From Pedobacter mendelii (GTDB lineage Bacteria > Bacteroidota > Bacteroidia > Sphingobacteriales > Sphingobacteriaceae), in NCBI RefSeq assembly GCF_014635725.1, contig NZ_BMDJ01000004.1, positions 124,001 to 188,000 on the forward strand: DNA of 64,000 nucleotides, written 5' to 3'. The notes below the pieces were generated by a model. It was not told the origin of the DNA. It saw nothing but the letters and a program-made list of their open reading frames with translations, and did no database searches. Positions 1-9,929 of this stretch are shown piece by piece. Position numbers and translations under genes: made by a program. Position 1 is the first letter of the stretch. Each line of letters opens with the position of its first letter.

Positions 1-112
1 AGAAGGAGATGATTTTTCCGGAGATCCACCACAAGAAGAACAAGGCTTAAATGCTGTTTTTGATTCAGATAAATCTACTTGGGGAATTGTGAAGCAATAT
101 TTAAAAAAATAA
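1..112 (+). CDS. C-terminal end of a probable glycoside hydrolase (partial)
   Basis: Only the last 36 codons are present, in the frame beginning at base 2 and ending with TAA at 110-112. The readable tail contains GLNAVFDSDKSTWGIVKQYL, which resembles the tails of secreted Bacteroidetes glycosidases of the GH2/GH5 type. The family cannot be fixed from so little. The gene runs in the same direction as the mannan-degrading genes that follow, so it probably belongs to the same locus and might be a beta-mannosidase or mannanase. That function is inferred from context. Confidence 0.5.
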   Translation, partial: EGDDFSGDPPQEEQGLNAVFDSDKSTWGIVKQYLKK

Positions 113-203
113 CATAGCCATTTTCTAATGAGTCAAATCATTCAATTGATAAATTAAATTGCTAACGAGGCTAAAAATTTCATGATTTTAAATATTAAAG
201 GGT

Positions 204-740
204 ATGAATAAATGTATTTGTTTTTCTGTAATAATTTGGCTTTTTAGTGTTTATCAAGCTTCTGCTCAAAAGAATTTAATAAGCAATGGTGGTTTTGAAA
301 ATGATTTAAGCAGCTGGGAACCTGGTAATGCCAAGGTTAGTACAGTAGTACGGAAATCTGGCGGAGCAAGTTTGGCCCTAGTTTCTTATGTGAAAGGAAA
401 ATGGGAGGGGATTGACCAAAAAATTAAACTTCCTAAAAACACTAAAGCAATTGCCATATCGGGCTTTTATAAAATCGATGCAGTAGAGCAAGGTGCAAAT
501 GCCTGGAATACAGCAGTAATTATTTTAGAATTTACCAATGGAGATAAAAAAATAGGAGAAGGAATTCCTTTAGTTGAAAAAGGAGGTACTCAGGATTGGA
601 CTAACTTTACTAAAAAATTAAAGGTACCAGACGAATCGAATGGTTTTAGGTTAATGATTGCGCTTAGTGAAGCTTCGGGAACCTTTTTTGTTGATGATTT
701 ATCTGCAAAGCTAATATCTTTCGAAGATTTTGAAAAATAA
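204..740 (+). CDS. Secreted carbohydrate-binding-module-like protein
   Basis: This 178-residue protein has a signal peptide (residues 1-22, ending ASAQ). One beta-sandwich domain of the galactose-binding/CBM4-9-like type follows. It opens with NLISNGGFENDLSSWEPG and ends with FFVDDLSAKLI, a start and finish typical of that fold. No catalytic domain is attached. It lies 26 bases upstream of a GH26 mannanase, on the same strand. It is therefore likely a stand-alone sugar-binding protein that holds mannan or oligosaccharides outside the inner membrane. The fold is a confident guess, the ligand is inferred from neighbours. Confidence 0.65.
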   Translation: MNKCICFSVIIWLFSVYQASAQKNLISNGGFENDLSSWEPGNAKVSTVVRKSGGASLALVSYVKGKWEGIDQKIKLPKNTKAIAISGFYKIDAVEQGANAWNTAVIILEFTNGDKKIGEGIPLVEKGGTQDWTNFTKKLKVPDESNGFRLMIALSEASGTFFVDDLSAKLISFEDFEK

Positions 741-766
741 ACTACAGTTAAAAAAAAGAGTTAAAT

Positions 767-2002
767 ATGAATCTAAAAAAAATATTCTTCGCCATAACAA
801 TAAGTTCTATTGTATTTCTATCTTGTAAAAAAAGTGATAATGCTTCTATTGAACCACAAACGCCAAATGAAACTCCGGTTTTGCCTGTTAACTCAGTAAC
901 AAGTTTATCAACAGTAAAAACCTGGCTTGTAGATAAGAATGCAACCGATGAAACCGCATCTCTATTTTATAATATGAAACAAATTGCAAGAAGTAATGTG
1001 CTTTTCGGGCATCAGGACGATACCAAAAGAGGTGTTACAAACTCAACAACTCAATGGGCAAATGAACAACAGTTTTCTGGTGTTAGTACCACACAGAGTG
1101 ATGTTAAAACAATAACTGGAGCTTATCCTGCTGTTTACGGACACGATTTTATTCACATGACCAACTTTTCTACAGGAAATTGGTTTGATTATGAAAAATC
1201 AATTGCACGTACTTTAACCATTGAAGCATATAATCGTGGTGGAATAAATACTTATGCATGGCATTACGCAAATCCGGTTTCGAAAGGAAACTTTTACTGG
1301 TCTGACTCTCCCGTTACTGCGGTAAATCAGGTTTTACCCGGCGGAACAGCAAACGCTACTTTTAAAGCATCATTAAAAATTGTTGCAGATTATGCAAAAT
1401 CGCTTATCGGAGCCGATGGGAAGTTAGTGCCAATAATTTTTCGACCATTTCATGAAATGGATGGAAGTTGGTTTTGGTGGGGAAGCGGACATTGTACAGC
1501 TGCAGAATACATCGCGATGTATCAATACACAGTTAAGTATCTTCGTGATGATTTAGGCGTTAGAAATTTTTTATTCGCATGGTCGCCTGATAGAAATTTT
1601 AATTCTCAATCTCAATACTTAACTTATTATCCAGGAGATGATTATGTAGATTTAGTAGGTACAGATAATTATGAAGATATGAAAGCAAATGTTTCGCCTA
1701 GTGTTGCTGCAGCTAAATTCAAAATCGTTTCTGATTACGCTAAGGCACATAATAAATTAGCGGCACTTACTGAAACCGGATTACAAAATCTAAGCAAAAG
1801 CGATTGGTTTACGCAACAGTTGCTAAAAGCATTAAAAAATCAGAATCTTGAGTTTTCTTATGCTCTACTTTGGGCCAATACTAAAGATGCTTATTGGACA
1901 CCTTATCCTGGTCATCCGGCGGCCAGCGATTTTATGAGTTTTAAAAATGATGGCTTCGTGCTTTTTGCCGATAAAATACCATCTGTATACCAAATTAAAT
2001 AG
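767..2002 (+). CDS. GH26 endo-beta-1,4-mannanase / mannobiohydrolase, lipoprotein
   Basis: This 411-residue lipoprotein has the lipobox VFLSC with Cys20. A low-complexity linker leads into a full GH26 catalytic domain. GH26 marks are GHQDD near residue 83, the acid/base motif RPFHEMDGSWFWWG with Glu230, and the nucleophile in LTETG at Glu336. GH26 enzymes cleave beta-1,4-mannan with retention. Relatives in this type of locus (Bacteroides fragilis ManA) release mannobiose. A lipid anchor places it in the periplasm or on the outer membrane. It is the first of three GH26 paralogues here. Whether it acts endo or exo cannot be told from sequence alone. Confidence 0.9.
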   Translation: MNLKKIFFAITISSIVFLSCKKSDNASIEPQTPNETPVLPVNSVTSLSTVKTWLVDKNATDETASLFYNMKQIARSNVLFGHQDDTKRGVTNSTTQWANEQQFSGVSTTQSDVKTITGAYPAVYGHDFIHMTNFSTGNWFDYEKSIARTLTIEAYNRGGINTYAWHYANPVSKGNFYWSDSPVTAVNQVLPGGTANATFKASLKIVADYAKSLIGADGKLVPIIFRPFHEMDGSWFWWGSGHCTAAEYIAMYQYTVKYLRDDLGVRNFLFAWSPDRNFNSQSQYLTYYPGDDYVDLVGTDNYEDMKANVSPSVAAAKFKIVSDYAKAHNKLAALTETGLQNLSKSDWFTQQLLKALKNQNLEFSYALLWANTKDAYWTPYPGHPAASDFMSFKNDGFVLFADKIPSVYQIK

Positions 2003-2007
2003 TTTTT

Positions 2008-2982
2008 ATGAGAAAATTTTTGTTTCTATCTGTCTGCGTTTTGTTTTACAACATCAGCTTTGCCCAAAATATAAATTGGGTTAATCGCAATGGAGCATTA
2101 AAAGTTGTGGGAGGTAAAATTCTAAACAGTAAAAATATAGAACCCCAACTACGTGGTGTGAGTTTATCATGGAGTATTTGGCAAGGGAAAAAATACTATA
2201 ATGAAGATGTTGTAAACTGGTTACAATCTGATTTTAATATCAATTTATTGCGTGTTTCTATGGCAGTTCAGCCAGATGGCGGATATTTGCAAAACCCGGC
2301 TGAGCAAGAAGAACTCATAACCAAAACCATTGATGCTGCAATTAAAAATGGCTTATACGTGCTAATAGATTGGCACGATCACAACGCTCATCAACACTTG
2401 GCTCAATCTAAAGAATTCTTTATTAAAATGGCGAAGAGATATACTGGTAAGCCAAATGTTATTTATGAAATATTTAATGAACCCGAAAAAATAGAATGGC
2501 AAACGGTTAAAGATTACGCCATCGCCGTTATTCAGGAAATTAGAAAATACGATTCAAAAAACATTATTGTTGTAGGTAGCCCGCATTGGGATCAGGATGT
2601 TGATGTGGCTGCGAAAGATCCAATTAAAGGTTTTAATAACATTGCTTACTCTTTCCATTTTTATGCTTCAGAACCAAGTCATCAGGATGTGCTTATGCAA
2701 AAAGCTGATATGGCTGTTACTTTAAAATTACCACTATTTGTTACTGAATGGGGTGTGGGTGAAGCCAGCGGCGATGGTAAGTTTATTGTTGCTAATGCGG
2801 ATAAATGGGTTGCATGGATGGAAAAAAATAAACTAAGTTCTGCAAATTGGAACATAACTGATAAAAATGAAACAACAGCACTTTTAAAGCCAGGAGCATC
2901 AGTAGAAGGGAAATGGAAGTTAGATATGCTTACTCCGGCAGGTCTTTATATTCGAACTCAACTTAAAAAATTAAATAAATAA
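2008..2982 (+). CDS. GH5 family endoglucanase (cellulase-type)
   Basis: This 324-residue protein has a cleavable signal peptide (residues 1-19, ending SFAQ) and a single GH5 barrel. The acid/base lies in IYEIFNEP (Glu158) and the nucleophile in VTEWG (Glu247). A GH5_2-like beginning (LRGVSLSW, then LLRVSMAV and LIDWHDH) points to beta-1,4-glucanase rather than classical GH5 mannanase activity. In a mannan locus this would cut the glucose-containing stretches of glucomannan. It starts 5 bases after the upstream GH26 gene, and its stop overlaps the next gene by one base, so translation is probably coupled. The subfamily is inferred. Confidence 0.85.
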   Translation: MRKFLFLSVCVLFYNISFAQNINWVNRNGALKVVGGKILNSKNIEPQLRGVSLSWSIWQGKKYYNEDVVNWLQSDFNINLLRVSMAVQPDGGYLQNPAEQEELITKTIDAAIKNGLYVLIDWHDHNAHQHLAQSKEFFIKMAKRYTGKPNVIYEIFNEPEKIEWQTVKDYAIAVIQEIRKYDSKNIIVVGSPHWDQDVDVAAKDPIKGFNNIAYSFHFYASEPSHQDVLMQKADMAVTLKLPLFVTEWGVGEASGDGKFIVANADKWVAWMEKNKLSSANWNITDKNETTALLKPGASVEGKWKLDMLTPAGLYIRTQLKKLNK

Positions 2983-2993
2983 TGACCCAATTT

Positions 2994-4226
2994 ATGAAGC
3001 TTAGATTTTTTCTATTGATTACAATACTTGCAAGCACAGTAGCTTTCGGACAAGGAAACAATTACGTTCAAAACTATAATAAATACGATGGTTTGGCTTT
3101 AACGCCACCAATGGGATGGAACAGCTGGAATAAATTTGCTTGTAATGTTGATGAAAAATTAATCAAAGAAACAGCAGATGCTATGTTAAGTTCGGGTATG
3201 AAACAAGCCGGTTATACTTATATTAATATTGATGATTGCTGGCATGGAGATCGCGACAGTTCGGGTTTTATTCATCCTGATTCGAAAAGATTTCCTTCTG
3301 GAATGAAAGCTTTGGCTGATTATATTCATAGCAAGGGTTTAAAATTAGGATTATATTCTGATGCTGGTTCGCAAACCTGTGGCGGTCGCCCGGGTAGCAG
3401 AGGTTTCGAATTTCAAGATGCTTTAACTTATGCGAGTTGGGGAGTTGACTATTTAAAATATGACTGGTGCAATACTGAAGGATTAAAAGCAGAGGGAGCA
3501 TATAAAACAATAACAGCTGCTTTACGCAAAGCTGGCAGACCAATGGTTTTGAGCATTTGCGAGTGGGGTACCGATAAACCATGGGTTTGGGGTCCGGCTG
3601 TTGGGCATTTATGGCGTACCAGTGGCGATATTTTTAACTGTTTTGATTGTGTAGAAGATCATGGAACCTGGAAATCGTGGGGTGTGATGCAGATTTTAGA
3701 CAAACAAGATGGTTTGCGTGAATACGCCGGACCAGGACATTGGAACGACCCAGATATGTTGGAGATAGGAAATGGAAAACTTACCGCAGGTGAAGATAGA
3801 GCACATTTTGCAATGTGGGCAATGTTGGCAGCACCATTAATTGCAGGAAATGATCTTCGAAATATGAATCAGGAAACTAAAGAAATTTTAACGAATAAGA
3901 AGGTTATCTCTATCAATCAAGATTCTTTAGGTATTCAAGGCTTTAGGTATTCAAAAGCGAATGGTTTTGAAATTTGGTTTAAACCATTAAGTAATGGCAA
4001 ATGGGCGGTTTCATTTCTAAACCGCTCATCAGAAGTGAAAAAACTAGATTTTGATTGGAAAAAAGAAAAAGTGAAGGATGATATTTTTAATAAACAGCTA
4101 AATACAAATGCTGTGGTATATAAAATTGAAAATGCCTGGACAGGAAAATCTTCGGGTACTACAAAAAATAGTTTAAAAGCTGATGTTCCAGCACATGATG
4201 TTTTGACTTTGATTTTGGAGCAATAA
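2994..4226 (+). CDS. GH27 alpha-galactosidase
   Basis: The product is a secreted GH27 alpha-galactosidase of about 410 residues. An ATG at 2982 overlaps the GH5 stop, but the ATG at 2994 gives a clean signal peptide (MKLRFFLLITILAS...AFGQ), so it is preferred. Family marks are PPMGWNSWN, the NIDDCWH segment, the nucleophile in YLKYDWC (Asp161 counted from 2982) and the acid/base region RTSGDIFN (Asp216). A C-terminal beta domain follows. The enzyme removes alpha-1,6-galactosyl branches from galactomannan and so clears the backbone for the GH26 enzymes. It is the last gene of the first mannan operon segment. Confidence 0.92.
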   Translation: MKLRFFLLITILASTVAFGQGNNYVQNYNKYDGLALTPPMGWNSWNKFACNVDEKLIKETADAMLSSGMKQAGYTYINIDDCWHGDRDSSGFIHPDSKRFPSGMKALADYIHSKGLKLGLYSDAGSQTCGGRPGSRGFEFQDALTYASWGVDYLKYDWCNTEGLKAEGAYKTITAALRKAGRPMVLSICEWGTDKPWVWGPAVGHLWRTSGDIFNCFDCVEDHGTWKSWGVMQILDKQDGLREYAGPGHWNDPDMLEIGNGKLTAGEDRAHFAMWAMLAAPLIAGNDLRNMNQETKEILTNKKVISINQDSLGIQGFRYSKANGFEIWFKPLSNGKWAVSFLNRSSEVKKLDFDWKKEKVKDDIFNKQLNTNAVVYKIENAWTGKSSGTTKNSLKADVPAHDVLTLILEQ

Positions 4227-4227
4227 C

Positions 4228-4650
4228 TCGTCACTGCGAAGCCAATTCTTCATTGGCTTCGCAATCTATCCTGCTATAAAAATTGATTCGTACCAACGCA
4301 AAATCCTTGCTTCAGTTTGCAATGATGTTTTGGAGAATTTGTCATCCGATAGCTATTAGACGCGAAGTAGCCTTTTCAGCCAGCAAATCAATCTACTTTG
4401 CAGTTATTTGTTTCCTCTTACAAAAAGATTGCTTTACGCTTTCCCGTATCCTTTGCTTCAATTCGAAATTATGTTTTGGAAAAGTCTTCATTGAGGCCTC
4501 AAAAAGTCTTCCTTTCTAGGCGGCTTTTTCAGCCAACTAGGCAATCTTTCCTGCCAGAAGTTAGTGTTCTTTATTACAAAAAGATTGCCTGCCTTTAATG
4601 GGCATACTTCACGCTAACGCATAATTCCTTGATTCAGTTCGCAACGATGG
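4228..4650 (+). repeat. Degenerate dispersed-repeat cluster between convergent genes
   Basis: The gap of about 470 bases between the GH27 gene and the convergent AraC gene has no credible gene. It contains several diverged units built from the words GCGAAG, GCAATCT, CCTGC and ACAAAAAGATTGC, some of them in inverted order. They resemble the CGTCATTGCGA...GCAATCT dispersed intergenic repeats seen in Pedobacter-like genomes. A related unit occurs at 28902-28980. Short open frames inside it carry no recognisable protein. Confidence 0.55.
4235..4263 (+). terminator. Perfect hairpin after GH27 alpha-galactosidase gene
   Basis: A perfect 12-bp stem (TGCGAAGCCAAT at 4235-4246 and its complement at 4252-4263) with a 5-base loop begins 9 bases after the GH27 stop. 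There is no clear T-run after it. It forms the first unit of the repeat cluster and probably ends the operon transcript or stabilises its 3' end. Confidence 0.5.
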
Positions 4651-4700
4651 TCCAACGAACCAATGAACAGTAACAATTTAACAGTTAACCGAATGGCCAC

Positions 4701-5576
4701 CTAAATAAACACCCTTGTTCCTGAGAAGTTTTCCCTAAACTCTTTAGGTGTACAATGCTTCTTTTTCTTAAACAATCGGTTAAAATTAGAGATATTGTTA
4801 AATCCGCATTTGTAAGAGATCTCAGAAACAGAATGTGTGGTTTCTATCAGCATACGTGTGGCATGGCCTAAACGAATTTCGTTTAAGCTATCTATAAAAG
4901 TATTTCCTGTACGTTTTTTAATAAAACGACTAAAAGAAACTTCTGTCATGCTCACCAGTTTCGATAAATCTTTTAAGGTAATTGGCTTGTTAAAATTAGC
5001 ATTCATAAATTCGAATGCCTTATCAATTCTTCTACTGTTATAATTTAAAACCTGGTCGTTATTAAAGGTAGCATCAGATAAAATTCGCATGCTTTTTGAA
5101 GAGGATAAATCATGTAGAATGCTCATTAACTCTAGCACGGAATCAAATCCCTGTAATTGGTTAATATCCAAAATCCTTTTGTAAACCTTTTCGATGATTT
5201 CCCGCGGAAATAAAATTCCTCTAACAGAGCGTTCGAACATTTTTCTAATAAAACTGAGTTGATTTCTACGCAACATTTTATCATCAAACAAATCTTTATG
5301 CCATTGAATTGTTACTTCGGTAATTTCCTCGCTTTTGCAGTTATGTGTTGTCCAAACATGAGAAAGATTAGGGCCAACTAACACCAATTCCATTTCAGAA
5401 ATTTCCTCAACATTATCGCCAACAATTCGCTTTGCACCCGGTGCGTTTAAAATTAAGTTCAGTTCATATTCTTCATGAAAATGAAGAGGGAAATCAAAGT
5501 CTTGTTTTACCCTTGAAAAAATAGTAAAACAATCGTTTTGTGTTAGTGGAGTAATTTCCTTAATGATGTTATTCAT
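4701..5576 (-). CDS. AraC-family transcriptional regulator
   Basis: This 291-residue protein has an N-terminal cupin-like sensor (FPLHFHEEYELNLIL near residue 30, the usual metal/sugar pocket strand). The C-terminal AraC DNA-binding domain spans residues 185-285 with two helix-turn-helix units: ITLKDLSKLVSMTEVSFSRFIKK, and SVSEISYKCGFNNISNFNRLFKK followed by CTPKEFR. It is divergent from the GH26-GH26-symporter operon and sits between the two halves of the mannan locus. It is therefore the likely local activator responding to a manno-oligosaccharide. The inducer is inferred. Confidence 0.9.
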   Translation of the reverse strand: MNNIIKEITPLTQNDCFTIFSRVKQDFDFPLHFHEEYELNLILNAPGAKRIVGDNVEEISEMELVLVGPNLSHVWTTHNCKSEEITEVTIQWHKDLFDDKMLRRNQLSFIRKMFERSVRGILFPREIIEKVYKRILDINQLQGFDSVLELMSILHDLSSSKSMRILSDATFNNDQVLNYNSRRIDKAFEFMNANFNKPITLKDLSKLVSMTEVSFSRFIKKRTGNTFIDSLNEIRLGHATRMLIETTHSVSEISYKCGFNNISNFNRLFKKKKHCTPKEFRENFSGTRVFI

Positions 5577-5618
5577 AGCTTATGCGTTCAAAAAAGATAT
5601 CTTTAAGATAAAAGAACA

Positions 5619-5646
5619 TTGATGCAATATAATTAAAATATATTTG
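5619..5646 (+). promoter_or_regulatory. Candidate Bacteroidetes promoter for GH26-symporter operon
   Basis: A TATATTTG box at 5639-5646 matches the Bacteroidetes -7 consensus TAnnTTTG exactly. A TTG at 5619-5621 lies 17 bases upstream as the -33 element. Transcription would start near 5653, leaving a leader of about 137 bases before the ATG at 5790. It lies in the AT-rich divergent region next to the AraC gene. Confidence 0.35.
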
Positions 5647-5789
5647 TTTTTTAATAGTTTGGCATGCTAATAAGATTTTAATTATGTTTATAATATACTA
5701 ATTGGTTAAAATAGTATTATTTTTAATCTAAATGATGTAGTATTTTAGATAATTATTATATATGTCAAAATGCTAGCCAAATAATTAGA

Positions 5790-6911
5790 ATGATTAAAAA
5801 AATAATTCCGTTTTTTATGTTTTTGTGTATGTCTTTTATTGCTGTTTTCGGGCAATTAATAGATAAAAAAGCAACATTGCAAACTAAGAATTTGTATAAA
5901 AATTTAATCAATCTATCTGGCAAAGAGGTTCTATTTGGTCATCAGGACGATTTGGCTTACGGCGTGGGTTGGCAATATCAGGCAGGTAAGAGCGATATAA
6001 AAGATTTAACGGGAGAATATCCTGCAGTTTTTGGCTGGGATATATCTGGATTAGAGACCAATCAGAAGCAAAATATTGATGGTGTTCCATTTGCGAAAAT
6101 GAAAGAATACATGAAAAATGCCTACGATTTAGGTACGATAAATACCTTAAGCTGGCATATGGATAATCCGGTAAACGGAAAAACCTCATGGGATACGAGC
6201 TCAATTTCCGTTAAATCTATCTTACCTAATGGCTCAAAACATTTGTTGTATACAGGTTGGTTAGATAAGTTTTCTGTATTTGCGAAATCATTAAAAGGTA
6301 CTGATGGCAAAGCTATACCAATTTTGTTTAGGCCATTTCATGAAAATGGAGGAGGTTGGTTTTGGTGGGGTGCAAAATCCTGTACACCTCAAGAATATAA
6401 AGCCTTATGGCAATTCACCGTTAAATATTTAAGAGATAAAAAGCAGCTGCATAATCTAATTTATGTTTTTAACCCATGCGATTTTAAAACTGAGGAACAG
6501 TATTTAGAACGTTATCCTGGTAATGAGTTTGTTGATGTTTTGAGTTTTGATAGCTATCAGTATGGAGGAATTGAAAAAGGAGAATCATTTAAATTAGATA
6601 TTGCTAAGAAATTAACTATCCAAAGTATAATAGCTAAAGAAAATAAAAAATTAAGTGCAATTGCAGAAATAGGATTTGTGGAAATTCCTGATGCAAACTG
6701 GTGGACAAATGTTTTTTTAAAATCAATAGAAGCAAATAAACCATCATACGTTTTATTTTGGCGTAACGCAGGCTATCGCGAAAAGGAAAAAGACAATCAT
6801 TACTATGCGCCATATCCTGGCCAGGTTTCAGCAACAGACTTTTTAAAGCTGGTAAAGGCTAACAAAGTTCTTCTTCAAAAGGGTTTAAAAAAATATTCTA
6901 TCTACAATTAA
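5790..6911 (+). CDS. GH26 beta-mannanase paralogue 2
   Basis: This 373-residue secreted enzyme has a signal peptide (residues 1-21, ending VFGQ) and a full-length GH26 domain with GHQDD. The acid/base is in RPFHENGGGWFWWG (Glu185) and the nucleophile is Glu293. The nucleophile motif reads AEIG rather than TETG as in its two paralogues, but the Glu is kept. It starts the second mannan operon, 6 bases ahead of another GH26 gene. With no lipobox it is likely soluble in the periplasm and may cut short manno-oligosaccharides to mannobiose. That role is inferred from the downstream mannobiose pathway. Confidence 0.9.
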   Translation: MIKKIIPFFMFLCMSFIAVFGQLIDKKATLQTKNLYKNLINLSGKEVLFGHQDDLAYGVGWQYQAGKSDIKDLTGEYPAVFGWDISGLETNQKQNIDGVPFAKMKEYMKNAYDLGTINTLSWHMDNPVNGKTSWDTSSISVKSILPNGSKHLLYTGWLDKFSVFAKSLKGTDGKAIPILFRPFHENGGGWFWWGAKSCTPQEYKALWQFTVKYLRDKKQLHNLIYVFNPCDFKTEEQYLERYPGNEFVDVLSFDSYQYGGIEKGESFKLDIAKKLTIQSIIAKENKKLSAIAEIGFVEIPDANWWTNVFLKSIEANKPSYVLFWRNAGYREKEKDNHYYAPYPGQVSATDFLKLVKANKVLLQKGLKKYSIYN

Positions 6912-6917
6912 CAAAGA

Positions 6918-8054
6918 ATGAAAAAATTCTTCCCCGCTTTACTTTTACTATCTTTTACTGCACTTAATGTATGTTTGAGTCAACAATCTGCCTTAAAAAA
7001 TTACACCATTGATACCAAAGCAACTGCAGAAACAAAAGCATTATTTTTTAATCTGAAAAATTTATCAGGCAAAGGAGTATTATTTGGACAGCAAGATGCT
7101 TTAATGTATGGAATCGGTTGGAAAGGGGAGTTTGATAAAAGCGATGTTAAAAGTATAACTGGCTCTCATCCGTCACTTTTTGGTTGGGATTTGGAAGCCA
7201 TTGCGAAGAGCGATAGTGAAGAAAATCAAACCCAAAATGCCGAAAAGCTTAAAAGTTATTGTTTACAAGCCTTCAAAATGGGCGGTGTAAATACGCTAAG
7301 CTGGCATGTTCAAAATTTTGTTACAGGTAAAAACTTTTACGATACCACTAAATGCGTTTCATCGATATTACCTGGAGGAACAAAGCACAAGGAATTTACT
7401 AAAGCGCTTGATAAAGTTGCTTTATTAATAAAATCTTTAAAAAATGATAAAGGAATTTCCATTCCTGTAATTTTCCGCCCCTTTCATGAAAATACAGGCA
7501 ATTGGTTCTGGTGGGGTAAACCATTTTGTACAGCACAGGAGTATAAGGACTTGTGGCAATTTACGGTTCAATACCTTCGAGATAAAAAGGGTTTACATAA
7601 CGTTCTGTATGCTTATTCTCCAGATCGGATTTCCGGTAATTTAGATAATTATATGGAGCGCTATCCGGGAGATAATTATGTTGATGTATTGGGCTTCGAT
7701 AATTATTATGAATTAAAAGATATCAATGATCAAAAATCGGTTGAGTTAGCCGTAAAATCAATGGGGCAGATTTGTAATTATGCCTCATCCAAAAATAAAA
7801 TTGCAGCATTAACAGAAACAGGTCAGGAGAAAATTGTACAAACTACTTGGTTTACTACGATTTTTAATAGAATAATGAGCGACACAGCTGCATCCAAAAT
7901 TTCTTATATGATGGTTTGGAGAAATGCGCACACCGGTCATTTTTATGCGCCTTATCCGGGTCATCCAAGCGTAGAAAATTTTAAGGATTTCTACAATAAC
8001 CCAAAAACACTTTTCCTAAAAGATGTAGGAACAAGTTTATATAAGATACAATAA
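6918..8054 (+). CDS. GH26 beta-mannanase paralogue 3 (ManA-like)
   Basis: This 378-residue secreted GH26 enzyme has a signal peptide (ending CLSQ). The acid/base is in RPFHENTGNWFWWG (Glu191) and the nucleophile in LTETGQE (Glu300). The early GHQDD motif has become GQQDA. It sits 6 bases after paralogue 2 and 29 bases before the symporter, the position held by the mannobiose-releasing ManA in the characterised Bacteroides fragilis mannan operon. It is probably the main supplier of mannobiose for uptake. Tandem duplication of a GH26 gene is the simplest origin for this pair. Confidence 0.9.
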   Translation: MKKFFPALLLLSFTALNVCLSQQSALKNYTIDTKATAETKALFFNLKNLSGKGVLFGQQDALMYGIGWKGEFDKSDVKSITGSHPSLFGWDLEAIAKSDSEENQTQNAEKLKSYCLQAFKMGGVNTLSWHVQNFVTGKNFYDTTKCVSSILPGGTKHKEFTKALDKVALLIKSLKNDKGISIPVIFRPFHENTGNWFWWGKPFCTAQEYKDLWQFTVQYLRDKKGLHNVLYAYSPDRISGNLDNYMERYPGDNYVDVLGFDNYYELKDINDQKSVELAVKSMGQICNYASSKNKIAALTETGQEKIVQTTWFTTIFNRIMSDTAASKISYMMVWRNAHTGHFYAPYPGHPSVENFKDFYNNPKTLFLKDVGTSLYKIQ

Positions 8055-8083
8055 CCAAATAATTACAGCGAAATCATCAAATA

Positions 8084-9910
8084 ATGAAGTTACAATTAAT
8101 AGACGTTTTAATCATCATTCTGTACCTGGCTACAATGATTTTCATTGGATTTTGGTATCGAAAAAAAGCCAAACAAAACAAAGAAAGCTATATGATGGGT
8201 GGTAAGTCACTCCCATGGTACAAGCTTGGTTTAAGCGATGCATCCGATATGTTTGACATTAGCGGAACCATGTGGATGGTGGCCTTATGTTTTGTTTATG
8301 GCTTAAAAAGCATTTGGATTCCGTGGCTTTGGCCAGTGTTCAATCAGGTTTTTATGATGATGTTTTTAAGCAAATGGTTGCGTAGGAGCAATGCAAATAC
8401 CGGTGCAGAATGGTTACAAACTCGTTTTGGAACGATTGGAAAAGGGGTAAGAGGTTCGCATGTAGTGGTTATCGCATTTGCGCTCATTAGCTGTTTTGGT
8501 TTTTTAGCTTATGGTTTTATTGGTTTAGGCAAATTCATGGAAATTTTTATTCCCTGGGATTATATAAAAGGTTACGTTCCATTTGAAGTTTCTGCCAGGT
8601 ACGTTCCGCATTTTTATGGGATTGTATTTACGCTTTTTGCCATGTTCTATTCCATTTTGGGTGGCATGCATAGTATCGTTTTAGGCGATATGATTAAATA
8701 TGCTTTTATGACGATTGGTTGTATTGCCATTGCAGTTATTGCAATGAATCATCTGCATGGGCAAACACTAAATGTTCCAAAAGGTTGGGATGATCCATTT
8801 TTTAACTGGAAATTAGACTTGGATTGGAGCAAAATCGCTGCCGAAGCCAATAAAAAAATTGCCGATGATGGTTTCAGTTTATTTGGGGTTTTCTTTGGGA
8901 TGATGTTATTGAAAGGTGTTTTTGCATCACTTGCAGGGCCAGCGCCAAATTACGATATGCAAAAGGTTTTAAGCACAAGAAGCCCAAAAGATGCAAGCAA
9001 AATGACAGGCTTTGTTAGCATTATTTTGCTGCCTATTCGTTATTCAATGGTTATTGGATTAACGGTTTTGGCTCTGTTGTATTATAATCAAATTTATTTA
9101 AAAGGACCAGATGGCGTAACCGATTTCGAAAGAATTTTACCTGCAACCATTAATAATTTCCTGCCAGTTGGTATATTAGGTATTGTGCTTACTGGCTTGC
9201 TGGGTGCTTTTATGGGTACTTTTAGCGGAACCCTAAATGCCGCACAGGCCTATATTGTAAACGATATTTATTTAAAATACATAAACCCCGAAGCCAGTAC
9301 AAAAAAGGTTATCAATATGAATTATATTGTTGGCGTATTGGTTGTTGCAATTGGCGTAATCTTGGGTTTTTTCGCCAATAATGTAAATGATATTCTGCAA
9401 TGGATAGTAGGCGGATTATATGGTGGCTATGTGGCAGCCAATTGTTTAAAATGGTATTGGTGGCGCTTTAATGCCAATGGCTTTTTCTGGGGAATGGCAG
9501 TTGGTATTGCAGCTGCATTGGCTATGCCATATGTAACGCATGGTTTACCGTTGTATTGGTGGCCATTGTTATTTGTACTTTCGATGATCGGGTGCATTGT
9601 TGGTACTTTTGCAAGCCCACCAACTGAAGAAGCCGTTCTCAAATCATTCTACAAAACAGTTAGGCCGTGGGGCTTTTGGAAACCAATACACGCTTTGGTT
9701 GTTGCAGATGACCCAACCTTCGCGGCCAATAAAAGATTTAAACTCGATATGTTTAATGTTGTGCTGGGTATTATCGCTCAGCTTTGCTTAACCATTTTAC
9801 CAATGTACTTTATATTAAGCATGCATACTCCACTTTTTATTACGATTGCTATTCTCGCTATTATCGTATTCATTCTGAAAAGAACCTGGTGGAATAAATT
9901 AGAAGACTAA
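8084..9910 (+). CDS. Sodium:solute symporter family transporter, probable mannobiose importer
   Basis: This 608-residue inner-membrane protein has about 13 hydrophobic helices, beginning with a helix at residues 5-24 ([18 protein letters not shown]). The SSS-type segment [24 protein letters not shown] follows. Na+-coupled symporters of this family sit between ManA and the mannosylglucose phosphorylase in known mannobiose operons. Substrate assignment to mannobiose rests on this gene order. Twenty bases separate it from the GH130 gene, consistent with one transcript. Confidence 0.88.
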   Translation: MKLQLIDVLIIILYLATMIFIGFWYRKKAKQNKESYMMGGKSLPWYKLGLSDASDMFDISGTMWMVALCFVYGLKSIWIPWLWPVFNQVFMMMFLSKWLRRSNANTGAEWLQTRFGTIGKGVRGSHVVVIAFALISCFGFLAYGFIGLGKFMEIFIPWDYIKGYVPFEVSARYVPHFYGIVFTLFAMFYSILGGMHSIVLGDMIKYAFMTIGCIAIAVIAMNHLHGQTLNVPKGWDDPFFNWKLDLDWSKIAAEANKKIADDGFSLFGVFFGMMLLKGVFASLAGPAPNYDMQKVLSTRSPKDASKMTGFVSIILLPIRYSMVIGLTVLALLYYNQIYLKGPDGVTDFERILPATINNFLPVGILGIVLTGLLGAFMGTFSGTLNAAQAYIVNDIYLKYINPEASTKKVINMNYIVGVLVVAIGVILGFFANNVNDILQWIVGGLYGGYVAANCLKWYWWRFNANGFFWGMAVGIAAALAMPYVTHGLPLYWWPLLFVLSMIGCIVGTFASPPTEEAVLKSFYKTVRPWGFWKPIHALVVADDPTFAANKRFKLDMFNVVLGIIAQLCLTILPMYFILSMHTPLFITIAILAIIVFILKRTWWNKLED

Positions 9911-9929
9911 AAAAGATATAGAATTTTTT

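Noticed and set aside
4283-4598. Two short plus-strand open frames after the GH27 gene
   Set aside because: They lie inside the degenerate repeat cluster, have no family likeness and differ in composition from real neighbours.
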